Shown here: positions 52,531-61,855 of the stretch, piece after piece | Numbering within the stretch: position 1 is the first letter of the stretch | Layout of the letters: the number at the start of each line of letters is the position of its first letter | Origin: DTU032 sp964346175 | Lineage (GTDB): Bacteria; Bacillota; Clostridia; Saccharofermentanales; DTU023 | DNA: 64,000 nt | Direction of reading: 5' to 3' | Assembly (NCBI GenBank): GCA_964346175.1 | Contig: CAYFTG010000001.1 | Location: forward strand, 1 to 64,000 | Translations under genes and position numbers: made by a program | The notes under the pieces: generated by a model | The model's input: only the letters and a program-made list of their open reading frames with translations | The model's database searches: none | Told to the model about the DNA's origin: nothing

Positions 52531-53524
52531 TTAAAGCCTTTTCCAAGTTTCTAACATTTTGCTGCATCAGACTGATATAGGTAGCGCCTTCGTTAATCTG
52601 CTCCTGAGTCACGTTATGCACAGTGTGAAATTGAAGTTTATCCGCGCCGCTTTCTGCGCTAATCTGATCCGCCAGTCTCTCGTTGGAGAATTCGATGGTG
52701 AAAATATAGGGCGCATCTGTCTCTTTCACCAGATCAATTAAAGCCGTGACGGTTCTCGGTTTCGGTTCCGACTCTGCGGCGCAGGCTTCATAAGCGGCAT
52801 AGTAATCCAGCCCATACTCCGCTACGAAGTAAATCAACGGGAAACGATCGCCCACGATAATGAAGTCTCGCTCTCCGGCAGCAACAACAGCTTGAAATCT
52901 GTGGTGCAGATCGGTCAAACCGGCAGCTAGTACATCGAAATTGCTAGTATAGACCCCCGCATTGTCTGCGTCTATTGCGATCAACTTATCTCTGATTGCA
53001 GCAGACATGGCGACAGCATTTACAGGCGAGGTCCAGATATGCTCATCCACACGCTGATGCTCGTGCTCGTCATCGTGATCGTGATCCGCTTCAATCTCGA
53101 TGATGCCGCTAACAGTCTCTTCCCTTAATTCAACGAAATCCATCAAGCGCAAAGTATTCTCCGGATGCAACTCGCCCGAATCCAGCAGGCGCTTGACCCA
53201 TGCTTCAGAATGGCCGCCGTTATAGATCAGCAAATCCGCATCATTCAACTTGATGATATCCTGCGGCGTCGGTTCAAAGGAATGAACATCAACACCGGGC
53301 GGCAGTAGCATACTGACATCAACTTGATCGCCGCTAATGCTACGAGCAAAATCATAGCTGACGAAGAGTGTCGTAACTATTTTCAGATCTGCATCAGGTA
53401 CATCAGCTTCAGTGGCGCACGCGCCCAATATGGATCCCATGAGGATCACCAGGCTGAACAAAATAACGGAAGACAGGAATACATTTAGGTTTTTTTTCAG
53501 TTTGTTATTTATAATTCTACTCAC
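52523..53524 (-). CDS. znuA: Metal-binding lipoprotein of the ZnuA/TroA family
   Basis: 333 aa. Lipobox LGAC is at about 33-36. The metal pocket includes His in VDVHSFEPTPQD and in DEHIWTSP. A His-rich loop (EADHDHDDEHEH, about 148-159) favours zinc. At the third ligand position, where the family usually has H..F, the sequence is GDRFPLIYFVAEYGL, with Asp-Arg in place of His, and a Cys/Glu-containing EACAAESEP follows. I recall similar variants in other clostridia, so it is probably a functional subgroup. Confidence 0.87.
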   Translation of the reverse strand: MSRIINNKLKKNLNVFLSSVILFSLVILMGSILGACATEADVPDADLKIVTTLFVSYDFARSISGDQVDVSMLLPPGVDVHSFEPTPQDIIKLNDADLLIYNGGHSEAWVKRLLDSGELHPENTLRLMDFVELREETVSGIIEIEADHDHDDEHEHQRVDEHIWTSPVNAVAMSAAIRDKLIAIDADNAGVYTSNFDVLAAGLTDLHHRFQAVVAAGERDFIIVGDRFPLIYFVAEYGLDYYAAYEACAAESEPKPRTVTALIDLVKETDAPYIFTIEFSNERLADQISAESGADKLQFHTVHNVTQEQINEGATYISLMQQNVRNLEKALNE

Positions 53525-53555
53525 TAATCAAATCTCTCTTAGCCCTTATACTAGA

Positions 53556-53894
53556 TCAATAAAAAGTCATGGCGGAACGGTAAAAGCTTAATTCCATTAC
53601 TATCGCCGTAGTGCTGAACACTAGACAGAGAGCTAATAGAACGAACAAGAGGACTTTTGTTATGCCTTCTATTTGCCGTTCGAGCCATTTAATGACAAAA
53701 AACATCAAGACATTGACTATAAACCAAGCTGCAGGAAAAACAAAAATACCGGCTCTATGTGACAGTCCGAGGAAGCTTAAGGCTCCTTCCGGCACAATAA
53801 TTTCAGGCATAAGCACGTATAACGGGATTGCAGTGACAAAGGGCGCAACAGCAAGAATCCAATAAACATTCAATAAGTTTTTTCTATAGTCCAT
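53556..53894 (-). CDS. Small membrane protein (DUF1648-like)
   Basis: 112 aa with three hydrophobic segments (about 10-30, 48-70, 82-104). A Pro-containing loop, PEIIVPEGALSFLGLSHRAG, between the first two resembles, weakly, the DUF1648 module of SdpI-type membrane proteins. No clear SD is seen. It precedes the znuA operon by 31 nt on the same strand and may be co-transcribed. Function unknown. Confidence 0.6.
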   Translation of the reverse strand: MDYRKNLLNVYWILAVAPFVTAIPLYVLMPEIIVPEGALSFLGLSHRAGIFVFPAAWFIVNVLMFFVIKWLERQIEGITKVLLFVLLALCLVFSTTAIVMELSFYRSAMTFY

Positions 53895-54047
53895 CTATGG
53901 AATTCCTCTTGCATATGTTCTTTTCTTGAACCATATTTTAACACTTAGAACACTATGCTGCTTAGAGAGGGTAACATGAGCTTGTCTTTTCTATGCCTAA
54001 TCTCCTACACTATAGCGGAAGCAAATCTTGCTTATAGAGGGATAGAA

Positions 54048-54809
54048 ATGACGAAACAGAAGGTACTTATAAGTGGAGCAAATTCATATATCGCTCAAAA
54101 ACTCTTAAAAGAGCAGGCAGTCCAAGAAGCTTTCACTTTTCTTGAGATAAACCCTGAGATGGAAAAAACCGAGCTGGTCTCTCTTTTGGGGGAAGCTAAG
54201 TATCTCCTGCATCTCTACGAGTCTAAGACGGGCAGCCCTGAAGAGCTGCAAGCAGCCAATGTCGATTACACCGCAGAACTGATCCGTCTGATGGAAGAGC
54301 ACGCTCACAGGCTTCCCTTTATCTTTACTTCGTCTGAGTATGATGACTCTGCCTACGGACGCAGTAAGCTGTTGGGTGAACAACTGATCCGCGAGTATGG
54401 ACAACGGCGACGCGTGCGCAACATAATTTATCGTTTGCCGCTTGTGATGGGGGAGGATCTTTACCTAGATATCGCCAATCCCTTGCATGATTTAATCAAG
54501 GATATGCTGCAGGGGAATGAAGCAATCCGGCTAGCGGACGAGGACGAGCACATATTTGTCGATGTCGAGGACGTGGTAGTAGAGCTCACTAGGGCGTTAT
54601 ACGGCAGGGCCTTTTACGCCACGGTCGACAAGTCCATTTGTGTAATCTCTGCGGAACACTTTGCCACGTGGGAACGAGTGCTGGGCATCTTAAGGGACAT
54701 CATAAAAAAGGGAGAGGATTATCCTCTCCCACAAGATAAAGCTAATTCTCTGGAGCAAAAACTTTATCGGACCTACAAATCTCTTGAGGGATACTATTCC
54801 CGCATCTAA
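54048..54809 (+). CDS. NAD-dependent epimerase/dehydratase (CapF-like)
   Basis: 253-aa short-chain dehydrogenase. ATG 54048 follows AGAGGGATAGAA; the longer frame from 53955 has no SD. GANSYIAQKLL is the Rossmann glycine region, SSEYDD..YGRSKLLGEQ gives the YxxxK pair, and FVDVEDVV is typical of nucleotide-sugar enzymes. It is shorter than most extended SDRs, and the cupin domain of CapF is absent. The 3' coding region contains the terminator of the opposite gene. Confidence 0.72.
   Translation: MTKQKVLISGANSYIAQKLLKEQAVQEAFTFLEINPEMEKTELVSLLGEAKYLLHLYESKTGSPEELQAANVDYTAELIRLMEEHAHRLPFIFTSSEYDDSAYGRSKLLGEQLIREYGQRRRVRNIIYRLPLVMGEDLYLDIANPLHDLIKDMLQGNEAIRLADEDEHIFVDVEDVVVELTRALYGRAFYATVDKSICVISAEHFATWERVLGILRDIIKKGEDYPLPQDKANSLEQKLYRTYKSLEGYYSRI
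54701..54730 (-). terminator. Terminator of msrAB embedded in the epimerase coding region
   Basis: GGGAGAGGA (54710-54718) and TCCTCTCCC (54722-54730) form a perfect 9-bp stem with a 3-nt loop. Read leftward, six T follow (54709-54704). It lies 87 nt downstream of the msrAB stop, inside the last 100 nt of the convergent epimerase gene. Confidence 0.85.
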
Positions 54810-54816
54810 GTAAATT

Positions 54817-56631
54817 TTATTCCACCAGACTTATTAAATAATCGTAGCCTTCAGCTGCCATCTCTTCTAGAGGGATGAAACGCAAGGCCGCACTATTAAT
54901 GCAATAGCGTAGGCCGCCCAGCTCTTCCGGTCCGTCATCAAAAACATGGCCTAAATGCGAGTCAGCATGACTGGAGCGCACCTCGATTCGTTCGCGGAAA
55001 AGACTCTTATCTCGATAATAATCAATCGTGCCCTTGGAGATCGGCTTGCTAAAAGATGGCCAACCGCAACCGGAATCGAATTTATCCGTAGAGCTGAAAA
55101 GCGGCTCTCCGCTGACTATATCGACGTAGATGCCCTTCTCCCGGTGATCGTTATATTCATTGTCAAAGGGACGCTCGGTCGCACCTTCTTGTGTCACCTT
55201 ATACTGCAGTTCGCTTAGGTTCTTGCGCAGTTCTTCTTCAGGCAAGGCTGCGTATTTCCAATTCAGAGCAAACTCACCTTTGTAGCGTTCAAATTTATCT
55301 GCATCTAACTTTTCACCTTCTCCGCGACTCTCCTTCATTTCCGGCACGGCCAACTCTTCCGGACGCAATGGCTCATCTGCCAGATTAAGATTTACGTGAC
55401 AATAACCACTGGGGTTCTTATTCAGGTAATGCTGATGATAAGTTTCTGCTTCATAGAAATTATCCAGTGGAAAGACTTCAATCACAATTCCACTTGCATA
55501 GTCCTTGCGGCGGGCATCTATGTAGTCACAGATCTCATCAAAATCATCTTCATCCACAAAATAGATTCCCGGACGATACTGATCGCCGATATCATTCCCT
55601 TGCCGATCAGCAGTAGTAGGGTCAACAATGCGGAAAAAGTGCGCCAAAACCTCACGTAGTGGGAGCTGATCTGCATCATATTCAAGCTTCAGCGCTTCTA
55701 CGAAACCGGTATCGCCGCGACAGACCTCTTGATACGTCGGATTTTCTGTATCACCGTTGGCATAGCCGACTTCAGTACTGATCACGCCGTCTGCCAGACG
55801 TTGATAATAAGCTTCTACGCCCCAGAAACAACCGCCTGCTAAATATATTGTCTTCTTATTCATAGGATTATCTCCTTTTCTGCTCTTCGACATTTCCGAG
55901 TCGCTGCGCCAGATGCCGATATTATCAGTCTTGGCGTCAGCTTCCAGTTCCTTCAGATAATCATGAAAGCGCACATTGGGGTGGTAACGTTTGACCTCAA
56001 CTAAACCAAATCGCGCCAAGACTTCGTTGAGCATGATACCCTCGTCCGTGTAGACATAGGCCAGCATGCGATCGTATTGATCGTATTTCTCGACATCAAA
56101 GTCGAGCAGGACAGTAGTTTCAGACTCCAGTAGGGTCGTTAAGATACGGGAGACGTTCTCTCCCGCCACCGTGCGCCTATTCTCATCGTGATGTGAAAAA
56201 GATTCGGGTGCATCAACGCCGATCAGCCGCAGGCGTACACTCTCTCCATCGATCTGAACAATCAAAGTGTCCCCATCGACCACTCGTTCCAGAGCAACCG
56301 CTTGCATTTGTTCAAGATCTAATGCGCCGCCGGGTCGCAAGTCGTTTAGCTGAGCCGCGCTCCTACGAATAGTTGCCACATAGTCTTGAATCTGCTTTTC
56401 ATCCAGTAGTTCTGAGTGAGAAAAGGGTAGTGTTTCCGCCGTTTCCGGCACTTTTGTCACAACGACTTCGCTCACTGCCGGACCAAGCTCTATCTCAGCT
56501 AAAAATGAACAGCCTGTGACTGAAGCTAAGATAATAAAGGCTAGGAAGAAGCTACCTAGCATAGAGAACGGACGTTTTTTTAGATTTAAGCGCGAGCCGG
56601 GCCTTCTCACGAAGTTTTCACATTTGTTCAA
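54817..56631 (-). CDS. msrAB: Lipoprotein-nuclease (SNase) fused to MsrA-MsrB
   Basis: 604 aa in one frame. Residues 1-41 are a lipoprotein signal (lipobox VTGC, Cys41). Residues about 112-241 are a thermonuclease domain: [24 protein letters not shown] and YDRMLAYVY with the expected Arg residues. MsrA begins at 257: [12 protein letters not shown] with catalytic Cys268 and an intact [15 protein letters not shown]. MsrB follows (about 455-600): [10 protein letters not shown] and catalytic Cys577 in [11 protein letters not shown]. An SD and ATG precede the MsrA part (see 55863). The start used is TTG 56631, with an AAAGAG about 8 nt upstream; other starts are possible. Confidence 0.82.
   Translation of the reverse strand: MNKCENFVRRPGSRLNLKKRPFSMLGSFFLAFIILASVTGCSFLAEIELGPAVSEVVVTKVPETAETLPFSHSELLDEKQIQDYVATIRRSAAQLNDLRPGGALDLEQMQAVALERVVDGDTLIVQIDGESVRLRLIGVDAPESFSHHDENRRTVAGENVSRILTTLLESETTVLLDFDVEKYDQYDRMLAYVYTDEGIMLNEVLARFGLVEVKRYHPNVRFHDYLKELEADAKTDNIGIWRSDSEMSKSRKGDNPMNKKTIYLAGGCFWGVEAYYQRLADGVISTEVGYANGDTENPTYQEVCRGDTGFVEALKLEYDADQLPLREVLAHFFRIVDPTTADRQGNDIGDQYRPGIYFVDEDDFDEICDYIDARRKDYASGIVIEVFPLDNFYEAETYHQHYLNKNPSGYCHVNLNLADEPLRPEELAVPEMKESRGEGEKLDADKFERYKGEFALNWKYAALPEEELRKNLSELQYKVTQEGATERPFDNEYNDHREKGIYVDIVSGEPLFSSTDKFDSGCGWPSFSKPISKGTIDYYRDKSLFRERIEVRSSHADSHLGHVFDDGPEELGGLRYCINSAALRFIPLEEMAAEGYDYLISLVE
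55861..55878 (-). promoter_or_regulatory. Internal ribosome binding site and start codon for MsrAB
   Basis: On the minus strand AAAGGAGATAATCCT runs directly into ATG (55863), encoding [15 protein letters not shown]. This strong SD could start a 348-aa cytoplasmic MsrAB independent of the lipoprotein-nuclease part. Confidence 0.75.
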
Positions 56632-56718
56632 ATTTTCACTCTTTCCAAGTCACATGTAACGAGTATTCTGACATCGTAGTTTAAATGCTACTAACACCTC
56701 TTCATACGTCTCCTCTGG

Positions 56719-56751
56719 TAAGGGCTCCCTCGGAGCCCTTATCACTTTTTT
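56719..56751 (+). terminator. Hairpin with plus-strand T run between mtaD and msrAB
   Basis: TAAGGGCTCC (56719-56728) and GGAGCCCTTA (56732-56741) form a 10-bp stem around CTC. A T run (56746-56751) follows on the plus strand only, although both flanking genes are on the minus strand. Confidence 0.65.
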
Positions 56752-56777
56752 GTCAACAAATACCCCACTAAAGATAC

Positions 56778-58097
56778 TTAGATGCTTTGGATGAGCTCCA
56801 ATTTTTCGTCCTTGATGCGTTGAGCTTCACGGATAATCCGTTCAATATCGAGCGTCGGCCACGAGCCGTCACGATACAATACTTTTCCGTTAACCATGGT
56901 CAGTGCAATATCTGAAGATTGAGCTGTAGTAAACAAGTTTACTGTCGGCTCATAAACCGGTTGCATATGTGGTGCGCTGAAATCAAAGATTAGCAAGTCT
57001 GCGGCCATACCTTCCGCTAGGCTACCACAGTCATTGCGTCCTTGAGCCTGAGCCCCGTTTACAGTGGCCATTTTCAGCAGCTCTGCTGTCGACAGAAAAA
57101 GCGGATCGCGTTCGAAACCCTTTTGCACATATGAAGCCAGAGAAATCTCCTCAAGCATATTCAGATTATTGTTGCTGGAAGCCCCATCGGTTCCGATGGC
57201 AGTGCGTACTCCGTGTTGGCGCCAAGCACGAAGGCGTGCTATACCGCTGCCCAACTTCAGATTGGAAGAGGGGCAATGGCTAATGGTCACATCATAGTCT
57301 CGCAAAATCTCCAGATCTCTGTCTTCCACATGCACTCCATGAGCTGCCAAGGTCGGCACATCAAAGAGGCCCAGATCAGCAAAATATTCCGTTGGAGTTC
57401 TGCCCTGATGACGCTGCTTAGATTCTTCGTGTTCTTTAATGGTCTCGGACAGATGGACCTGCATGCGCAAATTTCGATCTTGGGCATATTCTGACAGTTC
57501 CCGGATCAACGAGTCACTTGAGGTATATTCCGCATGTAGAGCTGCGTCAATTCTGATGCGATTAGCAGAAGCTTCTCGCAAGGACAAAAGCTCCTCTGTC
57601 TCGCTATAAGCAGCGCTTTCTTCAAATTTATCACCCGGGCCACCCACCAGTGCGCGGCTAAGATTCGCCTTAATCCCGCTCTCATAGACAGCACGACCGA
57701 TACCATCCACCTGCATATACATATCGCTGAAAGAAGTCACCCCACTCTGCAACATCTCTGCGATGCCGAGCAAAGCCCCCCAATACATGTCATCTACAGT
57801 CATCTGCGCTTCGAAAGGATAGATTCTTTTTTCCAGCCAATCATGCAAGGACAGACCTTCACCATAGCCACGCAGCAAAGTCATGGGCACATGGCAATGA
57901 GCATTGACAAAACCGGGGATCATAAGTTTATTACTGCCGTCATACACTTCCGCTGACCCGGCGATCTCACTAAACTCCGGCAAAGTGCGGGGGTCCCGGC
58001 TACCTAGATAGCGGATTTTTTCATCGCTTACAAGAACGAAATGTTCCGGCAGGATTTCTCCATCCGAATTGAATACAGTGATGTTTGTAAAAAGCAT
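56778..58097 (-). CDS. mtaD: 5'-methylthioadenosine/S-adenosylhomocysteine deaminase-like amidohydrolase
   Basis: 439-aa amidohydrolase. Metal motifs are PGFVNAHCHVPMTLLRG, QVHLSET, AAHGVHV and IGTDGASSNNN. The FSDMYM and SHCPSSNLKLGSGIA segments match the MtaD/SAH deaminase group, which deaminates MTA, SAH or adenosine. AGGAG lies 6 nt before ATG. A guanine deaminase is less likely. It is the gene after the PBP gene on the same strand. Confidence 0.88.
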   Translation of the reverse strand: MLFTNITVFNSDGEILPEHFVLVSDEKIRYLGSRDPRTLPEFSEIAGSAEVYDGSNKLMIPGFVNAHCHVPMTLLRGYGEGLSLHDWLEKRIYPFEAQMTVDDMYWGALLGIAEMLQSGVTSFSDMYMQVDGIGRAVYESGIKANLSRALVGGPGDKFEESAAYSETEELLSLREASANRIRIDAALHAEYTSSDSLIRELSEYAQDRNLRMQVHLSETIKEHEESKQRHQGRTPTEYFADLGLFDVPTLAAHGVHVEDRDLEILRDYDVTISHCPSSNLKLGSGIARLRAWRQHGVRTAIGTDGASSNNNLNMLEEISLASYVQKGFERDPLFLSTAELLKMATVNGAQAQGRNDCGSLAEGMAADLLIFDFSAPHMQPVYEPTVNLFTTAQSSDIALTMVNGKVLYRDGSWPTLDIERIIREAQRIKDEKLELIQSI

Positions 58098-58161
58098 AAT
58101 CTCTCCTTGCTCTGGTGTCCGAGCAGGATATTCTCCGCTACAGACGAAATTTTATTGTGTA

Positions 58162-60699
58162 TTAAGGGTTAGATTCCTCTCCCGGATCCGGTTCAGGTGC
58201 CGGTTCCGGTGCCGGTTCGGGCTCAGGTTCCGGTACCGGCTCGGGATCAGTATCAGGTTCAGGATCGGGCTCCGGGGGTTCCGGTATCACTCGCGAGTGT
58301 TCCGGACAAACAATTGTAGGAGCATTGGTCTTGTCGAGATCGAAAATCTCATTCAGCGTATTTGGGCAGCGATCCATCGCCAAATATCCCGTATCACGAC
58401 AGATCCTAGCGTGGGCGACGTTACCTTTTTCACTAAATTCCCGCGAGGCCTTATCTTCGTGCAGCTGTGCCATTACATCCTGCCAGATTCGAATGGCGTT
58501 ACGATTATCGTTATCGTCAATCTCGGTTCGTCTGCCATTGGCGTTGTCGAAGCCGTACCAGACTGCGGCAGTATAATAGGGTGTGTAACCGCAGAACCAC
58601 ACGTCAATCTGATCACTGGTGGTACCGGTCTTGCCAGCTGCCGTTTGATTGGGCAGCTCAGCATAGGGCGTAATCCAGCTCGTGTTCATCAATGTGCCTT
58701 CTAAGATAGAAGTCATCACCGTCGCTGTTCCAGGTGTGAAAACCTGATCATACTTCGGCTTATTTTCTAACAAAACATTACCACTCGAGTCCAGAACTCG
58801 TCTGAAGAGAATCGGTTCCGTATAAAGGCCTTCATTAGCAAAAGCCGCAAACGCTCCGGCCATTTCAGCCGTCGTTACGCCTCTGCCAAAAGCTCCTAAG
58901 GCTCCTGCGGGATGCGGTTCATCCGTTCTGTCAATTCCTAAGCGCCGCAAATAAGACAAGCCGGTCGGAGGATTAAGCACTTCAGTGTAAATCTCGACTG
59001 CAATCGTGTTATATGACTGTTGCAGCGCTTGCCTGGCTGTAACCAAGCCGTAGTGTTGGCGGGTTACGTTATGTGGCCACTCCTCTTCAGGATTCTGCGG
59101 GTCGAGGAACTTCGGTTCATCGTTGAAGATGGACGCTGCTGTAATCAATCCGGTTTCAAGGGCAGGGCCATAAACCAAAATTGGTTTAATGGAAGAGCCC
59201 GGTTGGCGATATGCCTGCGTAGCACGGTTAAAGATAAAGCTGCGGGTTTTCTCGCCGAAGCCGCCAACTAAAGCTACAATCTCTCCTCTGGTGGCAGGTT
59301 CGTTGGAGACAATTGTTATCGCAGCTTGAGGTGGTTCGGGAATATCCGGAAGGGCCTCGTAATTGGTAGCAAAGAGTTCCTGCTTTTGGAAACTGGCCTC
59401 AGCTTTGCGCTGCACTTCCTGATCCAAGGTGGTCTCAATCGTCAGTCCATGTTGGAAAACAGCAGTCCGCGCCAGATTATAGGAATAACCTCGCTGCAGC
59501 ATAAGCTGCTCAATGACCTGCGCTACTACCGCATCGACGAAATAAGAGGTAACATCGTCTCCTTCCTCTCTTTCGTCAACTTCAAAGATCAGCTCTCGGT
59601 TCAAGGCTTCTTGATACTCGTCATATTCAATCATTTCCAGCTCGTACATTTTGCCAAGAATAATACGCATACGCCGCATGCCATTACGGCGACCATACTC
59701 TGTCTGGGGATTGTAAATAGAAGGCAAGTTGGGAATGCCTGCCAAAAAGGCACACTCTGCTAAATCCAGCTCAGAAACGTCCTTGCCAAAATAGGTCTTG
59801 GCGGCGGACTGGACACCGGTCAGATTGTTAGCCATGGGCACCATATTGAGAAACAGCTCAAGAATATTATCTTTAGATAAGCGTCGTTCTAGTTCCAGAG
59901 CGCGTTCCCATTCTTGCACCTTACGCTGAGCTGATCGTTCATCCGCACCGGACATCATTTTCACTACCTGCTGAGTGATGGTCGAAGCACCATGCGTCGG
60001 ATTGCCGGCATTGAGAAAAATCCCGGCAACAGCATTCACTATACGTTTGGGGTCAATACCTTTATGATCATGGAAACGTTCATCTTCAATAGCAATGAAG
60101 GCGTCATCTATGTACGTAGGCTTCATTCTGGTAATGGAAACATATTCCCGATTAACATCGCTCGCGCCGGTCAGTTCCTGCACTACCAGACCTTTATTGT
60201 CGTAGATAATTGTCGCACCGTCTGAAGACTTGAGATCAATAATCTCCAAAGGGCTTGTCGTCGAAATATAACCTGAAAGCATACCGCCGCCCACTCCGCC
60301 AATGAACACGGCCACAATCAGGAAAAGGACGAAAATAACCTTCAGGCCTTTCTTTGTTGCAGACCAGAGCACGTCCGGAACGGATTGAAAACTACGGTTC
60401 TTGCTGGGATAACCGCTAATGCGCTTGCGCCATTCCCGCTTGGCCCTCTGATAACGACGGCTCGGTTCACTTGCGGAAGTGTCTTGTAGGTACTTATTCT
60501 GTTGTGCCGGAGGGCGTTTAGACACCTGTCTTCTTTCACTCAGAGAGGCCTGCGTAACACGTGTCTGCTCATTTGCCTTAGAGCGCCGGCCGTCAAATCT
60601 CTCCATGTCAGAACCGACCTTAGGGCGGCGCACTACGTTAGAGGTATTCTCCTGCTCCGAGCTTGAAAAGGCTTTATATCTATCTCTATCAGAATTCAT
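58162..60699 (-). CDS. Class A penicillin-binding protein
   Basis: 845-aa bifunctional peptidoglycan synthase. A 118-residue basic cytoplasmic tail precedes one membrane segment (about 119-141). The GT51 transglycosylase domain has FIAIEDERFHDHKG and GASTITQQVVK. The transpeptidase has SSIKP (catalytic Ser), SYNT and KTGTT. The C-terminal 40 residues are a Pro-Glu-Pro/Asp repeat. The long basic cytoplasmic tail and acidic repeat end make this larger than average. Confidence 0.94.
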   Translation of the reverse strand: MNSDRDRYKAFSSSEQENTSNVVRRPKVGSDMERFDGRRSKANEQTRVTQASLSERRQVSKRPPAQQNKYLQDTSASEPSRRYQRAKREWRKRISGYPSKNRSFQSVPDVLWSATKKGLKVIFVLFLIVAVFIGGVGGGMLSGYISTTSPLEIIDLKSSDGATIIYDNKGLVVQELTGASDVNREYVSITRMKPTYIDDAFIAIEDERFHDHKGIDPKRIVNAVAGIFLNAGNPTHGASTITQQVVKMMSGADERSAQRKVQEWERALELERRLSKDNILELFLNMVPMANNLTGVQSAAKTYFGKDVSELDLAECAFLAGIPNLPSIYNPQTEYGRRNGMRRMRIILGKMYELEMIEYDEYQEALNRELIFEVDEREEGDDVTSYFVDAVVAQVIEQLMLQRGYSYNLARTAVFQHGLTIETTLDQEVQRKAEASFQKQELFATNYEALPDIPEPPQAAITIVSNEPATRGEIVALVGGFGEKTRSFIFNRATQAYRQPGSSIKPILVYGPALETGLITAASIFNDEPKFLDPQNPEEEWPHNVTRQHYGLVTARQALQQSYNTIAVEIYTEVLNPPTGLSYLRRLGIDRTDEPHPAGALGAFGRGVTTAEMAGAFAAFANEGLYTEPILFRRVLDSSGNVLLENKPKYDQVFTPGTATVMTSILEGTLMNTSWITPYAELPNQTAAGKTGTTSDQIDVWFCGYTPYYTAAVWYGFDNANGRRTEIDDNDNRNAIRIWQDVMAQLHEDKASREFSEKGNVAHARICRDTGYLAMDRCPNTLNEIFDLDKTNAPTIVCPEHSRVIPEPPEPDPEPDTDPEPVPEPEPEPAPEPAPEPDPGEESNP
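58186..58284 (-). repeat. Degenerate tandem repeat coding for Pro-Glu/Asp
   Basis: Six-base units related to GGTTCC and GGTGCC/GGCTCC are repeated about 15 times, encoding EP/DP/AP dipeptides at the C-terminus of the PBP. Such tracts can change length by slippage. Confidence 0.75.
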
Positions 60700-60895
60700 T
60701 TTTTTCTTATGTTTTCCTCATTCAGCAAATAACTGCTAAGATCTATATTGCTAAACTAATGTCGATCCTGCATGCGGCAAGATCGTAGAAATTACTCATT
60801 ACACCAGCAGTCATCTGCTTATTTTACCATAACAGCCATCTAGGCTCATATTTAGCTCGGCCATCGGAATTTATAAAAAGTTGGAGGAAGCTGTA

Positions 60896-61855
60896 ATGAA
60901 AAAAATCGTTGTTCTTGATGGATTTACTCTAAACCCCGGAGACATCTCGTGGGATTCTATCGCCGAACTTGGCGACTTGCGAATCTTTGATCGCTCCGAT
61001 TCACATTTAGTAGCAGAGCGCATGGCTGATGCTGACATTGTTTTAACGAACAAGACCTTCATCAGCGCCGTCGATATGGATCAGGCCAAAAATCTCCGGT
61101 ACATCGGCATTTTGGCGACAGGTCTTAACGTAGTTGACCTGGAGGCAGCAGCAGCCAGAAACATTATTGTAGCCAACGTGCCCTCCTACGGTCCTGAGGC
61201 AGTTTCGCAATATGCGATCGCCCTCCTCTTGGAAGTCGTGTCACAAGTGGGGCTCCATAGCCAAGCCGTTCTCAACGGCGCTTGGCAAACCTCTGAAGAT
61301 TTCGCCTTCACACTGGCGCCCTTAATCGAGCTCTATCAGAAAAACTGCGGCATCGTCGGCTTGGGTGCCATCGGTAGGCAAACTGCGCGCGTGGTTCAGG
61401 CTTTGGGGATGAAGGTATACGCCAACGATTTAAATCCTGATCCGACTTTGGAGAACGAAAACCTTAAGTTCGTCGATCTAGATACGCTCTATGAATACTC
61501 CGACGTGATTTTCTTGCATTGCCCGCTGACGGAAGAGAACGAATGCTTCATCGATCGCGAAAGCATTGCTAAGATGCGCGACGGCGTAATCATCATCAAC
61601 AACGCACGGGGCGGCTTGATTCAAGAGCATGACCTAGCAGAAGCCCTGAACAGCGGCAAAGTTTATGCGGCTGCTGTCGACACCGTTTCCTCTGAACCCA
61701 TCTCTCCAGATAACCCTCTACTGAAGGCAAAAAACATTTTCATCACACCACACATAAGCTGGGCCGCAAAAGAAACCCGAGAACGCCTCATGTCCCTGGT
61801 GGCGGAAAATCTCAAATCATATCTGGCAGGAGAAGCGAAGAATAGAGTAGTTTAG
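60896..61855 (+). CDS. D-2-hydroxyacid dehydrogenase
   Basis: 319-aa NAD-dependent dehydrogenase. ATG 60896 is chosen because GGAGG lies 8 nt upstream. NAD motif CGIVGLGAIGRQTA, catalytic Arg in NNARGGLIQ, Glu in VDTVSSEP and His in TPHISWAA are present. It resembles glycerate/hydroxypyruvate dehydrogenases. The stop overlaps that of the convergent YitT gene by 4 nt. Confidence 0.9.
   Translation: MKKIVVLDGFTLNPGDISWDSIAELGDLRIFDRSDSHLVAERMADADIVLTNKTFISAVDMDQAKNLRYIGILATGLNVVDLEAAAARNIIVANVPSYGPEAVSQYAIALLLEVVSQVGLHSQAVLNGAWQTSEDFAFTLAPLIELYQKNCGIVGLGAIGRQTARVVQALGMKVYANDLNPDPTLENENLKFVDLDTLYEYSDVIFLHCPLTEENECFIDRESIAKMRDGVIIINNARGGLIQEHDLAEALNSGKVYAAAVDTVSSEPISPDNPLLKAKNIFITPHISWAAKETRERLMSLVAENLKSYLAGEAKNRVV

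Noticed and set aside
58186..58284. CRISPR-like or regulatory repeat
   Set aside because: The repeats are short, contiguous and in frame, coding a Pro-Glu tail.
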